In this document: positions 52,952 through 62,082 of the stretch, piece after piece | Numbering within the stretch: the stretch's first letter is position 1 | Layout of the letters: each line of letters begins with the position of its first letter | Origin: JBBIRG01 sp964410965 | GTDB lineage: Bacteria > CLD3 > SB21 > JBBIRG01 | NCBI GenBank assembly: GCA_964410965.1 | Contig: CAYPIY010000001.1 | Location: forward strand, 372,001 to 436,000 | DNA length: 64,000 nucleotides | Direction of reading: 5' to 3' | Program-made: the position numbers and the translations under genes | Notes under the pieces: generated by a model | Told to the model about the DNA's origin: nothing | The model's database searches: none | Seen by the model: the letters and a program-made list of their open reading frames with translations, nothing else

Positions 52952-54361
52952 ATGTATTCGGATGTTTTAAAAAGCAGGAATGAAGAAATCGCCGGGTTTA
53001 TGGCTCAGTCCGGCCTGGATCATTATCAGATCATCCTGATAAGCGAAACCGAACAAAAGGGGTGTTTCCGTACCGGCTGCGTATGCGCGGAAATTCTTCA
53101 GAACCTTGAAACGAAGGTATTTGACAATCCGGGCTGCTGGTTCGTTTCCGAGCCGAGATGCCTCAGTGTACCATTGTATTTTTCCAGCCGTCCGTTCGGG
53201 TTTCTGATCGCAGGTTGCCCCGACGGTTTTGAGAACCGAAAAGAATGGCTGAATGAACTGCAGGAAAAGCTGTATCTCACCGGATTTGATATATACCGTC
53301 AGCTTCTGCATGAACGGGCCATGAGCCGCTGGAACAAGCCGGTTTACCATATCGGCGGGAACGAGACCATCATGGTAGCGCATGAAAAACTGGTGCGGTT
53401 CGCGCTGTCGAAATCCCCCGTCCTGCTGACGGGTGAAACGGGCGTGGGCAAGGAACTTTTCGCGAGATCGCTCGCGCTGATGGGCAATTACTGGGAACGC
53501 CCTTTCTTTACGGTGAACTGCGGACAGTTCCATGACGAGAACATGATGGTCAGCGAACTTTTCGGGCACTGCAAGGGCAGTTTCACGGGCGCGGCCGCCG
53601 ACCACGCGGGCATCTTCGAGCAGGCCGACGGTGGAACCATATTCCTCGATGAGATCGGGGAACTGTCCATGAACGCCCAGAAAATGCTGCTCCGCGTGAT
53701 CGACCAGCAGGAAATCAAGCCGCTGGGCTGCAAGCAGATCCGGCATGTGGACGTCTGGGTCATCTCCGCCACGCACCGGGATCTCGGGGAACTTGCCGAA
53801 AAAGGGCATTTCCGCGAGGATCTTTATTACCGGATCAGCGGTCTCTGCATACACATCCCCGCACTCCGCGACCGGGGCCGGGACAGCGCCGACCTTGCCC
53901 GGTTTTTCCTTGAACAACTGAACGAAGAGCACGGCATACGGAAAACCTTTTCGCCCGGCGCCCTGGAATTCCTCGAAAAGTATGACTATCCGGGAAACAT
54001 CCGCGAACTGAAAAACATTGTCGAGAACGGATTCTGGATGAGTACCAAAAACATCATCGGAACCGGCGACCTGGAATCCAAAGTTACGGGGAAAAACCGC
54101 GAGGAAGAAGGACTTGAAGAGCTTTACGGTTCCTATTGCGCGAGGTTCAAGGTGGGAGAGAATTTCTGGGATACATTGTATTCGGATTTCAAAAAACGAA
54201 AAGTCAATATCGGGCAGATGAGATTCATCATAGGGAAAGACCTTTGCGAAACCGGACAGTATATGAAGTTACTGAGAAAATATAACCTGCCAAAGTCGGA
54301 TTATCTCCGCTTCATGGATTTTCTGCGTCATCAGAAATTGAAGCCGGATCGTGGCAAATAG
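52952..54361 (+). CDS. Sigma-54-dependent transcriptional activator (enhancer-binding protein)
   Basis: 469 residues from ATG 52952; GGGAG lies 8 bases upstream, ruling out the overlapping GTG at 52946. The N-terminal about 120 residues are a GAF-like sensor with six cysteines. The AAA+ domain has Walker A GETGVGKE (161-168), the sigma-54-contacting loop GSFTGA (209-214, A to S in GAFTGA), Walker B GGTIFLDEIG (227-236) and FREDLYYRISGL. The C-terminal about 70 residues (FWDTLYSDFKKRKVNIG ... TGQYMKLLRKYNL) are the helical DNA-binding segment seen in a subset of these activators. The gene sits directly upstream of a sigma-54 promoter and probable operators. Confidence 0.93.
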   Translation: MYSDVLKSRNEEIAGFMAQSGLDHYQIILISETEQKGCFRTGCVCAEILQNLETKVFDNPGCWFVSEPRCLSVPLYFSSRPFGFLIAGCPDGFENRKEWLNELQEKLYLTGFDIYRQLLHERAMSRWNKPVYHIGGNETIMVAHEKLVRFALSKSPVLLTGETGVGKELFARSLALMGNYWERPFFTVNCGQFHDENMMVSELFGHCKGSFTGAAADHAGIFEQADGGTIFLDEIGELSMNAQKMLLRVIDQQEIKPLGCKQIRHVDVWVISATHRDLGELAEKGHFREDLYYRISGLCIHIPALRDRGRDSADLARFFLEQLNEEHGIRKTFSPGALEFLEKYDYPGNIRELKNIVENGFWMSTKNIIGTGDLESKVTGKNREEEGLEELYGSYCARFKVGENFWDTLYSDFKKRKVNIGQMRFIIGKDLCETGQYMKLLRKYNLPKSDYLRFMDFLRHQKLKPDRGK

Positions 54362-54624
54362 AATAGCCCTGCAGTGTTACTACATTATTTGTTTTTAAGC
54401 AATATTATTTAAGTATAATGTTCTATACAAATAGATCGTATTTCTATTATTAAACACATAATAATAACTACTTATATAATATTTATCGTTTATAGAGTAT
54501 TAATTCTATATTCCAAGGATAATTATCTTTTTTTTCTCAATAATGATTAGTAAAATCATATATTTAAACTCATAATATTTTTGGTATATTTTTTGTACCT
54601 CTATATAAGAATAATAAATTGAAA

Positions 54625-54671
54625 GGTCAAATAATTGATCTTTAATAAATGTACAGGTCAAAATTTTGATT
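54625..54671. promoter_or_regulatory. Two dyad operator sites (probable upstream activating sequence)
   Basis: GGTCAAATAATTGATC (54625-54640) and GGTCAAAATTTTGATT (54656-54671) are imperfect palindromes of form GRTCAA-N4-TTGAYY. Their centres are 31 bases apart, about three helical turns, and 85-100 bases upstream of the -24 box, where enhancer-binding proteins usually bind. Confidence 0.6.
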
Positions 54672-54722
54672 TTTTTTCTAAAAGAAAAAATTGAAAACAT
54701 TATAAATAATAAACTTAAAATA

Positions 54723-54738
54723 TGGCACACTTCTTGTT
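54723..54738 (+). promoter_or_regulatory. Sigma-54 (-24/-12) promoter
   Basis: TGGCAC-N5-TTGTT matches the consensus TGGCAC-N5-TTGCW with one change (GC to GT in the -12 box) and correct GG-N10-GT spacing. Start site would be near 54749, giving a leader of about 108 bases to ATG 54857. Confidence 0.75.
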
Positions 54739-54856
54739 CATGTTATAAGAAGTGTTTTAAAAAAGAAAGGAGCAAATATAAGAAAACACGAAAAGAAAGA
54801 TAAGAAATTAGTTTAAGTTTAGTAAACATTTAAAAAAAACAAAAAGGAAAAAGGAA

Positions 54857-57061
54857 ATGAAAAAGAGTGCTTTAACAAAACTAATAATCGCATTGATGCT
54901 TATTTCCAGCATGATACAAAGTGAAATGGCATTTGCAGGTAAAGATCCAATCAAAGGAAATGTAATTGAAAGAATTATGCCAACAGGTGATCCTAATTTA
55001 GATCCGAATTGGGATTGGACCGTAGATAATGCATATTGGTTGTATTGGGGAACTGGTCAGAATTCCGGTCAAGCTAAAAGATTACCGTATTTTGAAGGCA
55101 ACTGCGGAATTTATCCTATGTTAACCAGCAACAATGTACCTGATATTGCGAAAGCAAATGGATGGGAATTATTTGCTAGAGATTTCGGTACACCCACAGG
55201 CTTTCCTACCTATCCATATTTTATCCTTTATAATAAGTACAGAGGTATATTAAGAGTTTTTTTATACAACGGAACAGGCCAAGGTTATAATCATGTATTC
55301 GGTGAATTAGCTTTTAATAATCCTGCAACTTCATCATCAGCATTATTTGCTTTAACTTCAGACGATAAATGTTTTCTTAATGACTTTGATGGTAATTATA
55401 AACGTTTCTCCATGGGTGTAGCGGAGGTTTTCCCGAATGATTGGTTATTTGTTGACTTTGATGTAAAAGGATATGACCCTAATACCGGTTCATTGCCTTT
55501 AAATTCAATGATTGATATGAAAATCTGGGTTCGAAATAACTCGATGGTAGAATTAAACGGCACTTTAGATTTGCATGGAATGTTACAGGATGCCAATCTT
55601 GCGACACGATATAAAAATGTTTCGGGCGTCAATACTTTAGAAAAAGTTACGGGATCATTTTTATCCGCAAGTAAAAATTTCAAAACGCTATCATCCGGTT
55701 TAAATGATATGACCAGTTATGCCAACAGCCATCCCTCTGCTTGGTGGTCAAGCACTTTGCTTGGCTTGGCACAAGGTGGCGTTTCAACCTTTGTTCCCGG
55801 AATTGGAGCCTTAGCAGGTTTTATAACTTCATTTACAGGAAGTAAATCGGCTAATCATTTATATATACCTCTTCAATGGAGACATGATCTTACTGGTACA
55901 TTCAATGTAACGGGCACCTTAACAACGTCTACGCCCTTCTTTCCTCATTCCTTTGTTATTCCGGGAGCTCCTACGGATATTCCTGTTAACGACACAAAAA
56001 GACCTTTCTATAGTAAACCCTTAGGGATATATAATGTACTCTCTAAACCGACATTAGAATACAATGTTTACAGTGAATCTGCGGGTAGTAATTGTGTATG
56101 GCAGCCCTATCCGATTGAAGCATATTATTGTGATTATAATGTCTCAAAATCATTTTCTCTACAAAATCCATTAAACATTAGTTTTAATAGCCAATCAGGT
56201 TTAAATATTATCAGTACCGAAGTCTCTTTGATAAAGAATATGAACTCATTTGGCGGTGGACCTAGCTTATATCTGCCAAATAATTTAATTTCAACTTTAA
56301 GTTTTGGTGGCAGTTTTATTTGGAATGGTGATTATTCTGAATTAATGAATTATGTTATTCCTGACATGATTAACGATTATGAAAATAAAGTTGCATTGAT
56401 CATCAAATGTAATTCAATAACAAATCCTCTTGATACTTTAGTGTTTTTAAAAGTATATCCTGCTAACAAAATTGAAAATCAAAATTTGAATAAGCCATAT
56501 CATACAACTACAATTTCTGGCCCGACTACTGTATACAAAAGAACCAACAATACTTGGTTTTCAAACATATACAATGGTCATGGACCCTATACTTACAAAT
56601 GGTTTAAAAATGGAACCCAAGTTAGCACTGCACAAAACCTTACGATGAACAGCGGAACAAGCAGTTTTACGTTACGTCTTGAAGTAACTGATACATATAC
56701 GAATATGACTGCTACTTCTACGATGAATGTAACCGTCAATAGTGTAATCGACCCTATTGAAAAATCCTTATCCGAAACACCCAATGAATTCAAACTTCAC
56801 GGCAACTACCCGAATCCGTTCAATCCTACGACGACCATTAAGTTTGACCTGAAAGAAGATTCGAAAGTCACGCTGAAAATCTATAACACTCTGGGCCAGG
56901 AAGTACGATCCTTAGTCAACGATACCAAAGAAGCCGGTTATCATTCGGTTCTCTGGGACGGCAAGAACAACCAGGGCTCTGCTGTACCGAGCGGACTTTA
57001 TATTTACCGAATCAATGCCGGGAATTATGTCAAATCAATGAAGATGATGCTCGTCAAATAG
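54857..57061 (+). CDS. AT-rich secreted protein with type IX sorting domain
   Basis: 734 residues. AAAAAGGAAAAAGGAAATG has two overlapping ribosome sites. Signal peptide MKKSALTKLIIALMLISSMIQSEMAFA. The body (residues 28-640) resembles no family I recognise; it has aromatic-rich strands, hydrophobic Gly/Ala stretch GIGALAGFITSFTG (about 310-325), and a PKD/Ig-like domain near 560-640. The last 90 residues form a T9SS sorting domain (NYPNPFNPTTTI, GLYIYRI, MMLVK). DNA up to about 56770 is strongly A+T-rich; from there to the end composition matches the genome. Preceded by a sigma-54 promoter and adjacent to its activator, so probably induced by a specific signal. Confidence 0.9.
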   Translation: MKKSALTKLIIALMLISSMIQSEMAFAGKDPIKGNVIERIMPTGDPNLDPNWDWTVDNAYWLYWGTGQNSGQAKRLPYFEGNCGIYPMLTSNNVPDIAKANGWELFARDFGTPTGFPTYPYFILYNKYRGILRVFLYNGTGQGYNHVFGELAFNNPATSSSALFALTSDDKCFLNDFDGNYKRFSMGVAEVFPNDWLFVDFDVKGYDPNTGSLPLNSMIDMKIWVRNNSMVELNGTLDLHGMLQDANLATRYKNVSGVNTLEKVTGSFLSASKNFKTLSSGLNDMTSYANSHPSAWWSSTLLGLAQGGVSTFVPGIGALAGFITSFTGSKSANHLYIPLQWRHDLTGTFNVTGTLTTSTPFFPHSFVIPGAPTDIPVNDTKRPFYSKPLGIYNVLSKPTLEYNVYSESAGSNCVWQPYPIEAYYCDYNVSKSFSLQNPLNISFNSQSGLNIISTEVSLIKNMNSFGGGPSLYLPNNLISTLSFGGSFIWNGDYSELMNYVIPDMINDYENKVALIIKCNSITNPLDTLVFLKVYPANKIENQNLNKPYHTTTISGPTTVYKRTNNTWFSNIYNGHGPYTYKWFKNGTQVSTAQNLTMNSGTSSFTLRLEVTDTYTNMTATSTMNVTVNSVIDPIEKSLSETPNEFKLHGNYPNPFNPTTTIKFDLKEDSKVTLKIYNTLGQEVRSLVNDTKEAGYHSVLWDGKNNQGSAVPSGLYIYRINAGNYVKSMKMMLVK

Positions 57062-57084
57062 TAAAACAGTCATTTATGATTATC

Positions 57085-57117
57085 AAACCGGCTCCGTTCA
57101 GGGGCCGGTTTTTTTTT
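57085..57117 (+). terminator. Intrinsic terminator of the AT-rich T9SS cargo gene
   Basis: CCGGCTCC (57088-57095), five-base loop, GGGGCCGG (57101-57108), then nine T. Confidence 0.9.
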
Positions 57118-57119
57118 AC

Positions 57120-57345
57120 CCGCTAAGATTTAACCACAGAGGCGACGGAGGAAGCGCGGAGAAATTCATTTTACCGCAAAGATCGCCATGAACGCAAAGA
57201 AAACCTGCCCGCGAAACAAGCGAAAATAAATAGCCACGAGGCACGGAGTTTATAAAAAACCTGTCAACACTTGGTGTCTTCCTGGCTTCGTGATCTTTTT
57301 GGTTGTTGGGTTTTTGCGGTCTCTGCGGTAATAAAGACCCTGGCC
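57120..57345. repeat. Interspersed housekeeping-type repeat region
   Basis: Contains ACCACAGAGGCGACGGAGGA, ACCGCAAAGATCGCCATGAA, GAACGCAAAGAAA and, near the end, TTTTGCGGTCTCTGCGGTAA, the familiar bacterial extragenic CGCAAAG/GCGGT repeat type, plus the unit shared with 52641-52740. No gene visible. Confidence 0.65.
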
Positions 57346-57440
57346 ACTTTGAATAACCGTCTGCCAAAATATTTTCATTTGCTATTTTAGAAAAATCATC
57401 TAACTTTTGGTTCAGTTTTCAAACTATTACGGAGAAGACC

Positions 57441-57917
57441 ATGAATGCGTTATTTTACCTTGCCCTGATATTCATGACCGGCCCGAACCCGGCTTATTCC
57501 GTCAACCCCGACGACATCATCGGCACCTGGCTCAACGAGGAAGGCACAGGCAAGATCGAGATCTTCAAAAAGGGCGACGAGTACTTCGGCAAGCTGATCT
57601 GGCTGAAAGAACCCACCTATACCCAGAAAGACGTGGAAGAAAACGATCACCCGCTCGTGAAACTGGGCGCGGCAAAAGTCGATTTCAAAAATCCGGATGA
57701 ATCCCTGCAGTCCGCTCCGGTACTGGGTCTCCTGCTCCTGCGAAATTTCAAATACGACATCGACAACGAGGAATGGAGCGGCGGCCGCATCTATGACCCC
57801 AAAAACGGCAAGGACTACAAATGCTACCTGCAGCTGATCGAACAAAACAAACTGAAAGTACGCGGGTATATCGGTTTTTCACTGCTCGGAAGAACTACCT
57901 ACTGGACAAGGCTGTAA
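57441..57917 (+). CDS. DUF2147 protein
   Basis: 158 residues with signal peptide MNALFYLALIFMTGPNPAYS. The family signature is clear: DDIIGTWLNEEGTGKIEIFKKGDEY, LLRNFKYD, WSGGRIYDPKNGKDYKCYL, KVRGYIGFSLLGRTTYW. DUF2147 proteins are small exported beta-barrel-like proteins, one of which associates with stress or fitness traits, without an assigned activity. CGGAG lies 8 bases upstream. Isolated gene with its own short intergenic regions. Confidence 0.93.
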   Translation: MNALFYLALIFMTGPNPAYSVNPDDIIGTWLNEEGTGKIEIFKKGDEYFGKLIWLKEPTYTQKDVEENDHPLVKLGAAKVDFKNPDESLQSAPVLGLLLLRNFKYDIDNEEWSGGRIYDPKNGKDYKCYLQLIEQNKLKVRGYIGFSLLGRTTYWTRL

Positions 57918-58067
57918 CCGTTCCGCTGGAATTTCAGGCCGATTCTCGAGAAAATGTTATGTTCCCTGGCCGTTCCGTTTTTTGCTGTTTTTACTCTGAA
58001 AGGAATATTCCCCGTTCGATTCTGAAGTTTCTTGCTTCTGCGGACCGCTTCGGTTATCTTATTTAAT

Positions 58068-60377
58068 ATGAATACGTATGCCTGTAAAACTTTCTTCCTG
58101 ACTTTCGTTGGATTCGTATTTCTTTTCCTGTACCCTTCAGGACCCGCCTTTGCCGTAGAACCTGTCCGCATCGATGAGTATGAACGGTTCCCGGAAGGCA
58201 CGGCCGATTACCGGTTCTTCCTCGACCGGGCGGACCTTTTTTACCGGCAGGAAGAATTCGGTTCCGCGATGGAACATTATTCGTTTGCCCGCGCGATCGA
58301 GCCCGAACTGGACAAGAATATGATCCTCCGGTTCAGGACCGCTTATTGCCTGAAACAGGTCAACGAGCCGGGTAAAGCCATCCCCCTGTTCTATCCGCTG
58401 ACCGCAGACCCGCTGATGGGCGATTATGCACTGTACCAGCTGGCCGGCTGTTACGCGATGATTCCCGACAGCCAGAAAAAGGCGATCGCCCTGTACCGGC
58501 AGCTGATCCGGAACTATCCCCGGTCTGTGTTCCGCATCGAAGCGCACCTGCAGCTGACCGAATGGCTGTCCCGGACGCAGCAGCACGCGGAAGCGGAACT
58601 GTACCTGTCCGCCGCCCAGACGATGATCCAGAAACAGTACCAGACCCGTATCTTGTATGAGCCGAGGCTGACCCTCCTCAAGGGCATCAGCCAGTATCAC
58701 CGCGGCCGGTTCCGTAAAGCGATCAATTATTTCAGGATCGTGATCAGCTCATTCCGGTATACCGATGAAGCGCTGATGGCCAAGCAATGGATCGAAACCA
58801 TACACCGGACCCTGCGAAGCCCGCTGAATACGGTTCAGTTCCTCGAAAACAACAATGTACTGATCCTTCAGGGCCATTACGCCGACGCCCTGCAGGAACT
58901 GAAGGACCTGAACCGCACAGGCACGGAAAAGGAAAACGCGGAGATTGAATTCCAGACCGCAAGAGCTTATTACGCAATGGGCCTGTATAAGGAAGCAATG
59001 TCCCGGTTTGAAAGGCTGTGGAAGGAAAACCGGCATGCGGACGCCCTTTTCAATCTTGCCCGCACATCCCGCTACAACGAAGACCTGGACCGCTCGACAC
59101 AGGCTTACCGCGATTACCTCGCTTCGGCGGTGAAGAATCCGGCATGGAAAACCTATATCATGTACGAACTGGCCAATAACCTTTCGGCATACGGGGACAG
59201 CCTGAAAACCCTTGAGGCCATGGAACTATACCGGGCCATTCAGGCGCAAAGCGTGGATGGTTCCGTATACGCAGCCGGTGCGTCATTCCGTGAGGCTTAC
59301 CTGCTCTACCGGCTGAAGGATTACGACTCGGCGGTCGTCCGGCTCACAAAACTCGCCCAGAGACTGCCTGCACAGCAGTCCCGCTGCCAGTACTGGATCG
59401 CGAAATGTCACGAAAGGGCCGGCCGGCCCGATAAAGCCAACATCATGTACCGGCAGCTCGCAGTGCACCGCATGAGCGATTACTACGGCATGCTGAGCGA
59501 ACTGCTCCATATCAATCCGGTGTCCGTAACTCCGCGCAGGATCTTCTACACCGCCGGCATTCCGCTTCTGCCGTCCCTCGGCGCGGAAACAGACCGGACG
59601 GCGGATTTCAGCCGGAAGATCCGGACCGAAAGTTCGGCGTTGCTGATCCCTGAATCACTGGACGACAGCCTGCGGCTGACGATCCGGAAAGCACTGCTCG
59701 CCGGAAAGCTGATCGGACCCCGGTGGGCCGAATCGGAACTGATGACAGTCAAGGATCAGTTCTGGTCCTCGTTTGAAAAAAACATCTGGCTGAAACATCT
59801 GGCCGAGGAAATGGAATGCTACAATATCGCCGTGGACGCTAACGTCATGCTCCGCATACATTATGACAGGAAAATGTCCGCCGATGAAATCAACCGGCTG
59901 AATTACCCGGTGTATTACAGGGATCACATTATGCTGCATGCCGGGCAGTATACGCTCGATCCTTCACTGCTGCTCGCCGTAATCAAGGCGGAAAGCGCAT
60001 TCCGGAGCCGGGCCGTATCACCCGCACGCGCCGTGGGCCTGATGCAGATCATGCCGTTCACCGGCCGCACGATCGCGCGGCAGCTGCAGATGCCCGGATT
60101 CCAGATGATGAACCTGCAGTCACCCGACGTCAGCATCCGCATGGGAGCGTATTACCTGAACCAGCAGGCGAAATTGTTCAAAGGATATATCCCCGCTATG
60201 CTTTCTGCTTACAATGCCGGTCCCCACCGTACTGTTTTCTGGATGCGGTTTTACAGCGAGGAAGACCCCGAAGTTTTTCCCGAGATGGTCGACTTTGTCG
60301 AAACGCATTCGTATATCAAGAAAATCCTGCTCGACCGCTGGATCTACAGCCAACTGTATCAGGATAATCCGTCCTGA
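58068..60377 (+). CDS. Soluble lytic murein transglycosylase (Slt-like) with TPR superhelix
   Basis: 769 residues from ATG 58068, preferred because it begins the signal peptide (TFFLTFVGFVFLFLYPSGPAFA). Residues 40-560 are TPR-like helices (YALYQLAGCYAMIPDSQKKA, EIEFQTARAYYAMGLYKEA, ASFREAYLLYRLKDYDSA). The SLT catalytic domain near residues 620-760 has the catalytic Glu in IKAESAFRSRAVSPARAVG, followed by LMQIMPFTG, MGAYYLNQQ and SAYNAGPHR. It cleaves the MurNAc-GlcNAc bond to form anhydromuropeptides, in the periplasm. The 3' end overlaps the convergent DUF2851 gene by 19 bases. Confidence 0.95.
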   Translation: MNTYACKTFFLTFVGFVFLFLYPSGPAFAVEPVRIDEYERFPEGTADYRFFLDRADLFYRQEEFGSAMEHYSFARAIEPELDKNMILRFRTAYCLKQVNEPGKAIPLFYPLTADPLMGDYALYQLAGCYAMIPDSQKKAIALYRQLIRNYPRSVFRIEAHLQLTEWLSRTQQHAEAELYLSAAQTMIQKQYQTRILYEPRLTLLKGISQYHRGRFRKAINYFRIVISSFRYTDEALMAKQWIETIHRTLRSPLNTVQFLENNNVLILQGHYADALQELKDLNRTGTEKENAEIEFQTARAYYAMGLYKEAMSRFERLWKENRHADALFNLARTSRYNEDLDRSTQAYRDYLASAVKNPAWKTYIMYELANNLSAYGDSLKTLEAMELYRAIQAQSVDGSVYAAGASFREAYLLYRLKDYDSAVVRLTKLAQRLPAQQSRCQYWIAKCHERAGRPDKANIMYRQLAVHRMSDYYGMLSELLHINPVSVTPRRIFYTAGIPLLPSLGAETDRTADFSRKIRTESSALLIPESLDDSLRLTIRKALLAGKLIGPRWAESELMTVKDQFWSSFEKNIWLKHLAEEMECYNIAVDANVMLRIHYDRKMSADEINRLNYPVYYRDHIMLHAGQYTLDPSLLLAVIKAESAFRSRAVSPARAVGLMQIMPFTGRTIARQLQMPGFQMMNLQSPDVSIRMGAYYLNQQAKLFKGYIPAMLSAYNAGPHRTVFWMRFYSEEDPEVFPEMVDFVETHSYIKKILLDRWIYSQLYQDNPS

Positions 60378-61801
60378 TCCCTTTCCAATGCGGCTTCCAC
60401 GGTTTTTTCAAACAGCCGGCAGTCGCAGCAGTCGTACACTACGCACCGTTTGTACAGCTGGATCAGTCCCTGCGTAAACTGGACCGAACCATTCGCCGGC
60501 TTGCTTTCCCGGTACAATTGCCGGGTCATGTAGCGCGTGACGGAATTCGTTTCGCGGCTTTCGGAACACCTGTACAGCGACCCGATCCTTGACTGAAGTT
60601 CATGGTTCCCGGTTCGCTCCGCATAAAGCGACATCACGGGCAGGACGACATTGACGATCATTTCATGCGCGCGCTGACGGCCAATGAGTTCATGTGATTG
60701 CGTCCGTCCTGCATCATTCCAGATATAATGCCGGTTCCAGTAACCAAAAGCGGGAATCATCAGTATCTTTTCCATGTCCGGCACAGCGTTTTCCGGAACG
60801 GACGACTGCAGCCGGCCAGCGAACAATTCCAGCAGGCTGACCTGCCGGTGACCGGACAGCCACCGGCTGAATCCTGCGATCCGGAGAGTGGGATAATTCA
60901 CGGGCCGCATGCGGAACAGCTGCCAGTCGGCGGGTTTAAGCGGTTTTACAACATGAGCGCTCTGATAATCATGCCAGAGCCGGCTGAGCCGCTGAAGATA
61001 TGGTATCAGCGTGTTGTCCCGGACTGAATGGATTTCAAAATCCAGAAGACCCGCGGCGCCGAACAATATGGCCTGAGTCTTCATCAGGGCCGTGCTGTCA
61101 TTGTCGGAGCGGATGGCTTCCATAAGAGATTCCAGCGGCACCAGTCCCGCCAGGCGGCGGAACGGTTCCCGGTTCTTCGAAAATCCCAGTGCGTCCATGA
61201 AGCCGTAATACAGAAGTTCCTCCCATTCCATCATGAACTGGTTTTTCAGGTCCCTGAACGCCTGAATCCTGGAATGAAACCGGACGGCGCCATTCTCCAG
61301 GACCCACTCATCAATAAACGAAGGGGACAAGTCAGGAATTTCCTCATAACAGAAGATATTTTTCCGGGATCGTTCTATGGACTCGATTTTGCCGGTCAGC
61401 CGGTCAATGGTTTCGGATAAAAAATTTTTCAGTTCAAGAACGGCGGGTTTATGTGCGACGGCCGGCAAGTCATGATGATAAACCGCATGCAGGATGACGT
61501 TGTGATAACGGGGATTGAGGTCATGCCGGTGATGATGCCAGTCGGAGGTTTTCCTGTGAATCTCAACGTCGCCGGAAAGCACCTCATCCCCGATCCTGAT
61601 TTTGGCGTTGAGAAAATCGGGTCCTGAATCTCCGTTCCAATGCCCCTGAAATAAGATCCTGACCGGCAATCCGTCGGCGGTCATGAGCTGTTCGGTCTTT
61701 AAAAAAAGATAGTGCCAAATGGCTTGTATGGTTTTCTCAGAAATCCTGATCAGGTTTTCCCGGATTTCCGCTGAAGGCCATGATGTGGAATATCGAAACA
61801 T
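60359..61801 (-). CDS. DUF2851 protein
   Basis: 480 residues. The N-terminus shows WPSAEI, then LFQGHWNGDSGPDFLNAKIRIG, then GDVEIHRKTSDWHHHRHDLNPRYHNVILHAVY, the DUF2851 pattern with clustered histidines and acidic residues suggestive of metal binding. The C-terminus has a Cys-rich tail (CVVYDCCDCRLF). No signal peptide. Function unknown; widespread in the FCB group. Overlaps the slt gene by 19 bases at the 3' ends. An intergenic strip of 95 bases with the tRNA promoter separates the start from the next feature. Confidence 0.9.
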   Translation of the reverse strand: MFRYSTSWPSAEIRENLIRISEKTIQAIWHYLFLKTEQLMTADGLPVRILFQGHWNGDSGPDFLNAKIRIGDEVLSGDVEIHRKTSDWHHHRHDLNPRYHNVILHAVYHHDLPAVAHKPAVLELKNFLSETIDRLTGKIESIERSRKNIFCYEEIPDLSPSFIDEWVLENGAVRFHSRIQAFRDLKNQFMMEWEELLYYGFMDALGFSKNREPFRRLAGLVPLESLMEAIRSDNDSTALMKTQAILFGAAGLLDFEIHSVRDNTLIPYLQRLSRLWHDYQSAHVVKPLKPADWQLFRMRPVNYPTLRIAGFSRWLSGHRQVSLLELFAGRLQSSVPENAVPDMEKILMIPAFGYWNRHYIWNDAGRTQSHELIGRQRAHEMIVNVVLPVMSLYAERTGNHELQSRIGSLYRCSESRETNSVTRYMTRQLYRESKPANGSVQFTQGLIQLYKRCVVYDCCDCRLFEKTVEAALERDQDGLS

Positions 61802-61852
61802 CCTGAATTTCGGTTGATTTCCAGACTCTCACAGGAATGTACAAAAAATTCA

Positions 61853-61880
61853 TTGCAATTCAATCATATTTTTTTATATT
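61853..61880 (+). promoter_or_regulatory. Candidate promoter of the tRNA-Leu locus
   Basis: TTGCAA (61853-61858), a 16-base spacer and TATATT (61875-61880) sit 17 bases ahead of the broken tRNA-Leu. Both tRNA units would be cotranscribed. Confidence 0.45.
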
Positions 61881-61897
61881 CACCAAGCTTTTTTGTC

Positions 61898-61946
61898 GCC
61901 GAAGTGGCGGAACTGGCAGACGCGTCCCGACAAGTCGGGATGAGGC
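61898..61946 (+). pseudogene. Broken tRNA-Leu (5' half followed by a palindrome)
   Basis: The 27 bases 61898-61924 match the 5' half of the intact tRNA-Leu (61995-62021) except for two T to C changes, so the acceptor 5' strand and D arm are preserved. At the anticodon arm the sequence is replaced by TCCCGACAAGTCGGGA (61925-61940), then TGAGGC matches the variable-arm start of the intact gene, after which similarity ends. There is no T arm and no 3' acceptor strand, so it cannot make a tRNA. Confidence 0.75.
61925..61940. repeat. CCCGAC-AA-GTCGGG palindrome in the broken tRNA
   Basis: Arms TCCCGAC and GTCGGGA around AA. It replaces the anticodon stem-loop. Same family as 14274-14295, 52678-52695 and 41674-41689. 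Confidence 0.8.
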
Positions 61947-61994
61947 GGCAAGATGAATCAAGTTGTTATTTGAAAAACGGATGGGTACCATTTA

Positions 61995-62080
61995 GCCGAA
62001 GTGGTGGAACTGGTAGACGCGCTGGACTCAAAATCCAGTGAGGCACAAACCTCGTGTGGGTTCGAGTCCCACCTTCGGCA
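61995..62080 (+). tRNA. tRNA-Leu (CAA)
   Basis: Acceptor GCCGAAG (61995-62001) pairs with CTTCGGC (62073-62079), discriminator A at 62080. D arm GGTGGAACTGGTAGAC, anticodon stem CTGGA/TCCAG with loop CTCAAAA (anticodon CAA), long variable arm, T arm GTGGGTTCGAGTCCCAC. 86 nt, class II tRNA; CCA is not encoded. Confidence 0.96.
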
Positions 62081-62082
62081 CG

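Noticed and set aside
54506..54730. Minus-strand open frame of 74 codons in the sigma-54 promoter region
   Set aside because: Composition is AT-rich with Ile/Lys runs typical of noncoding DNA, and it overlaps the operators and promoter.
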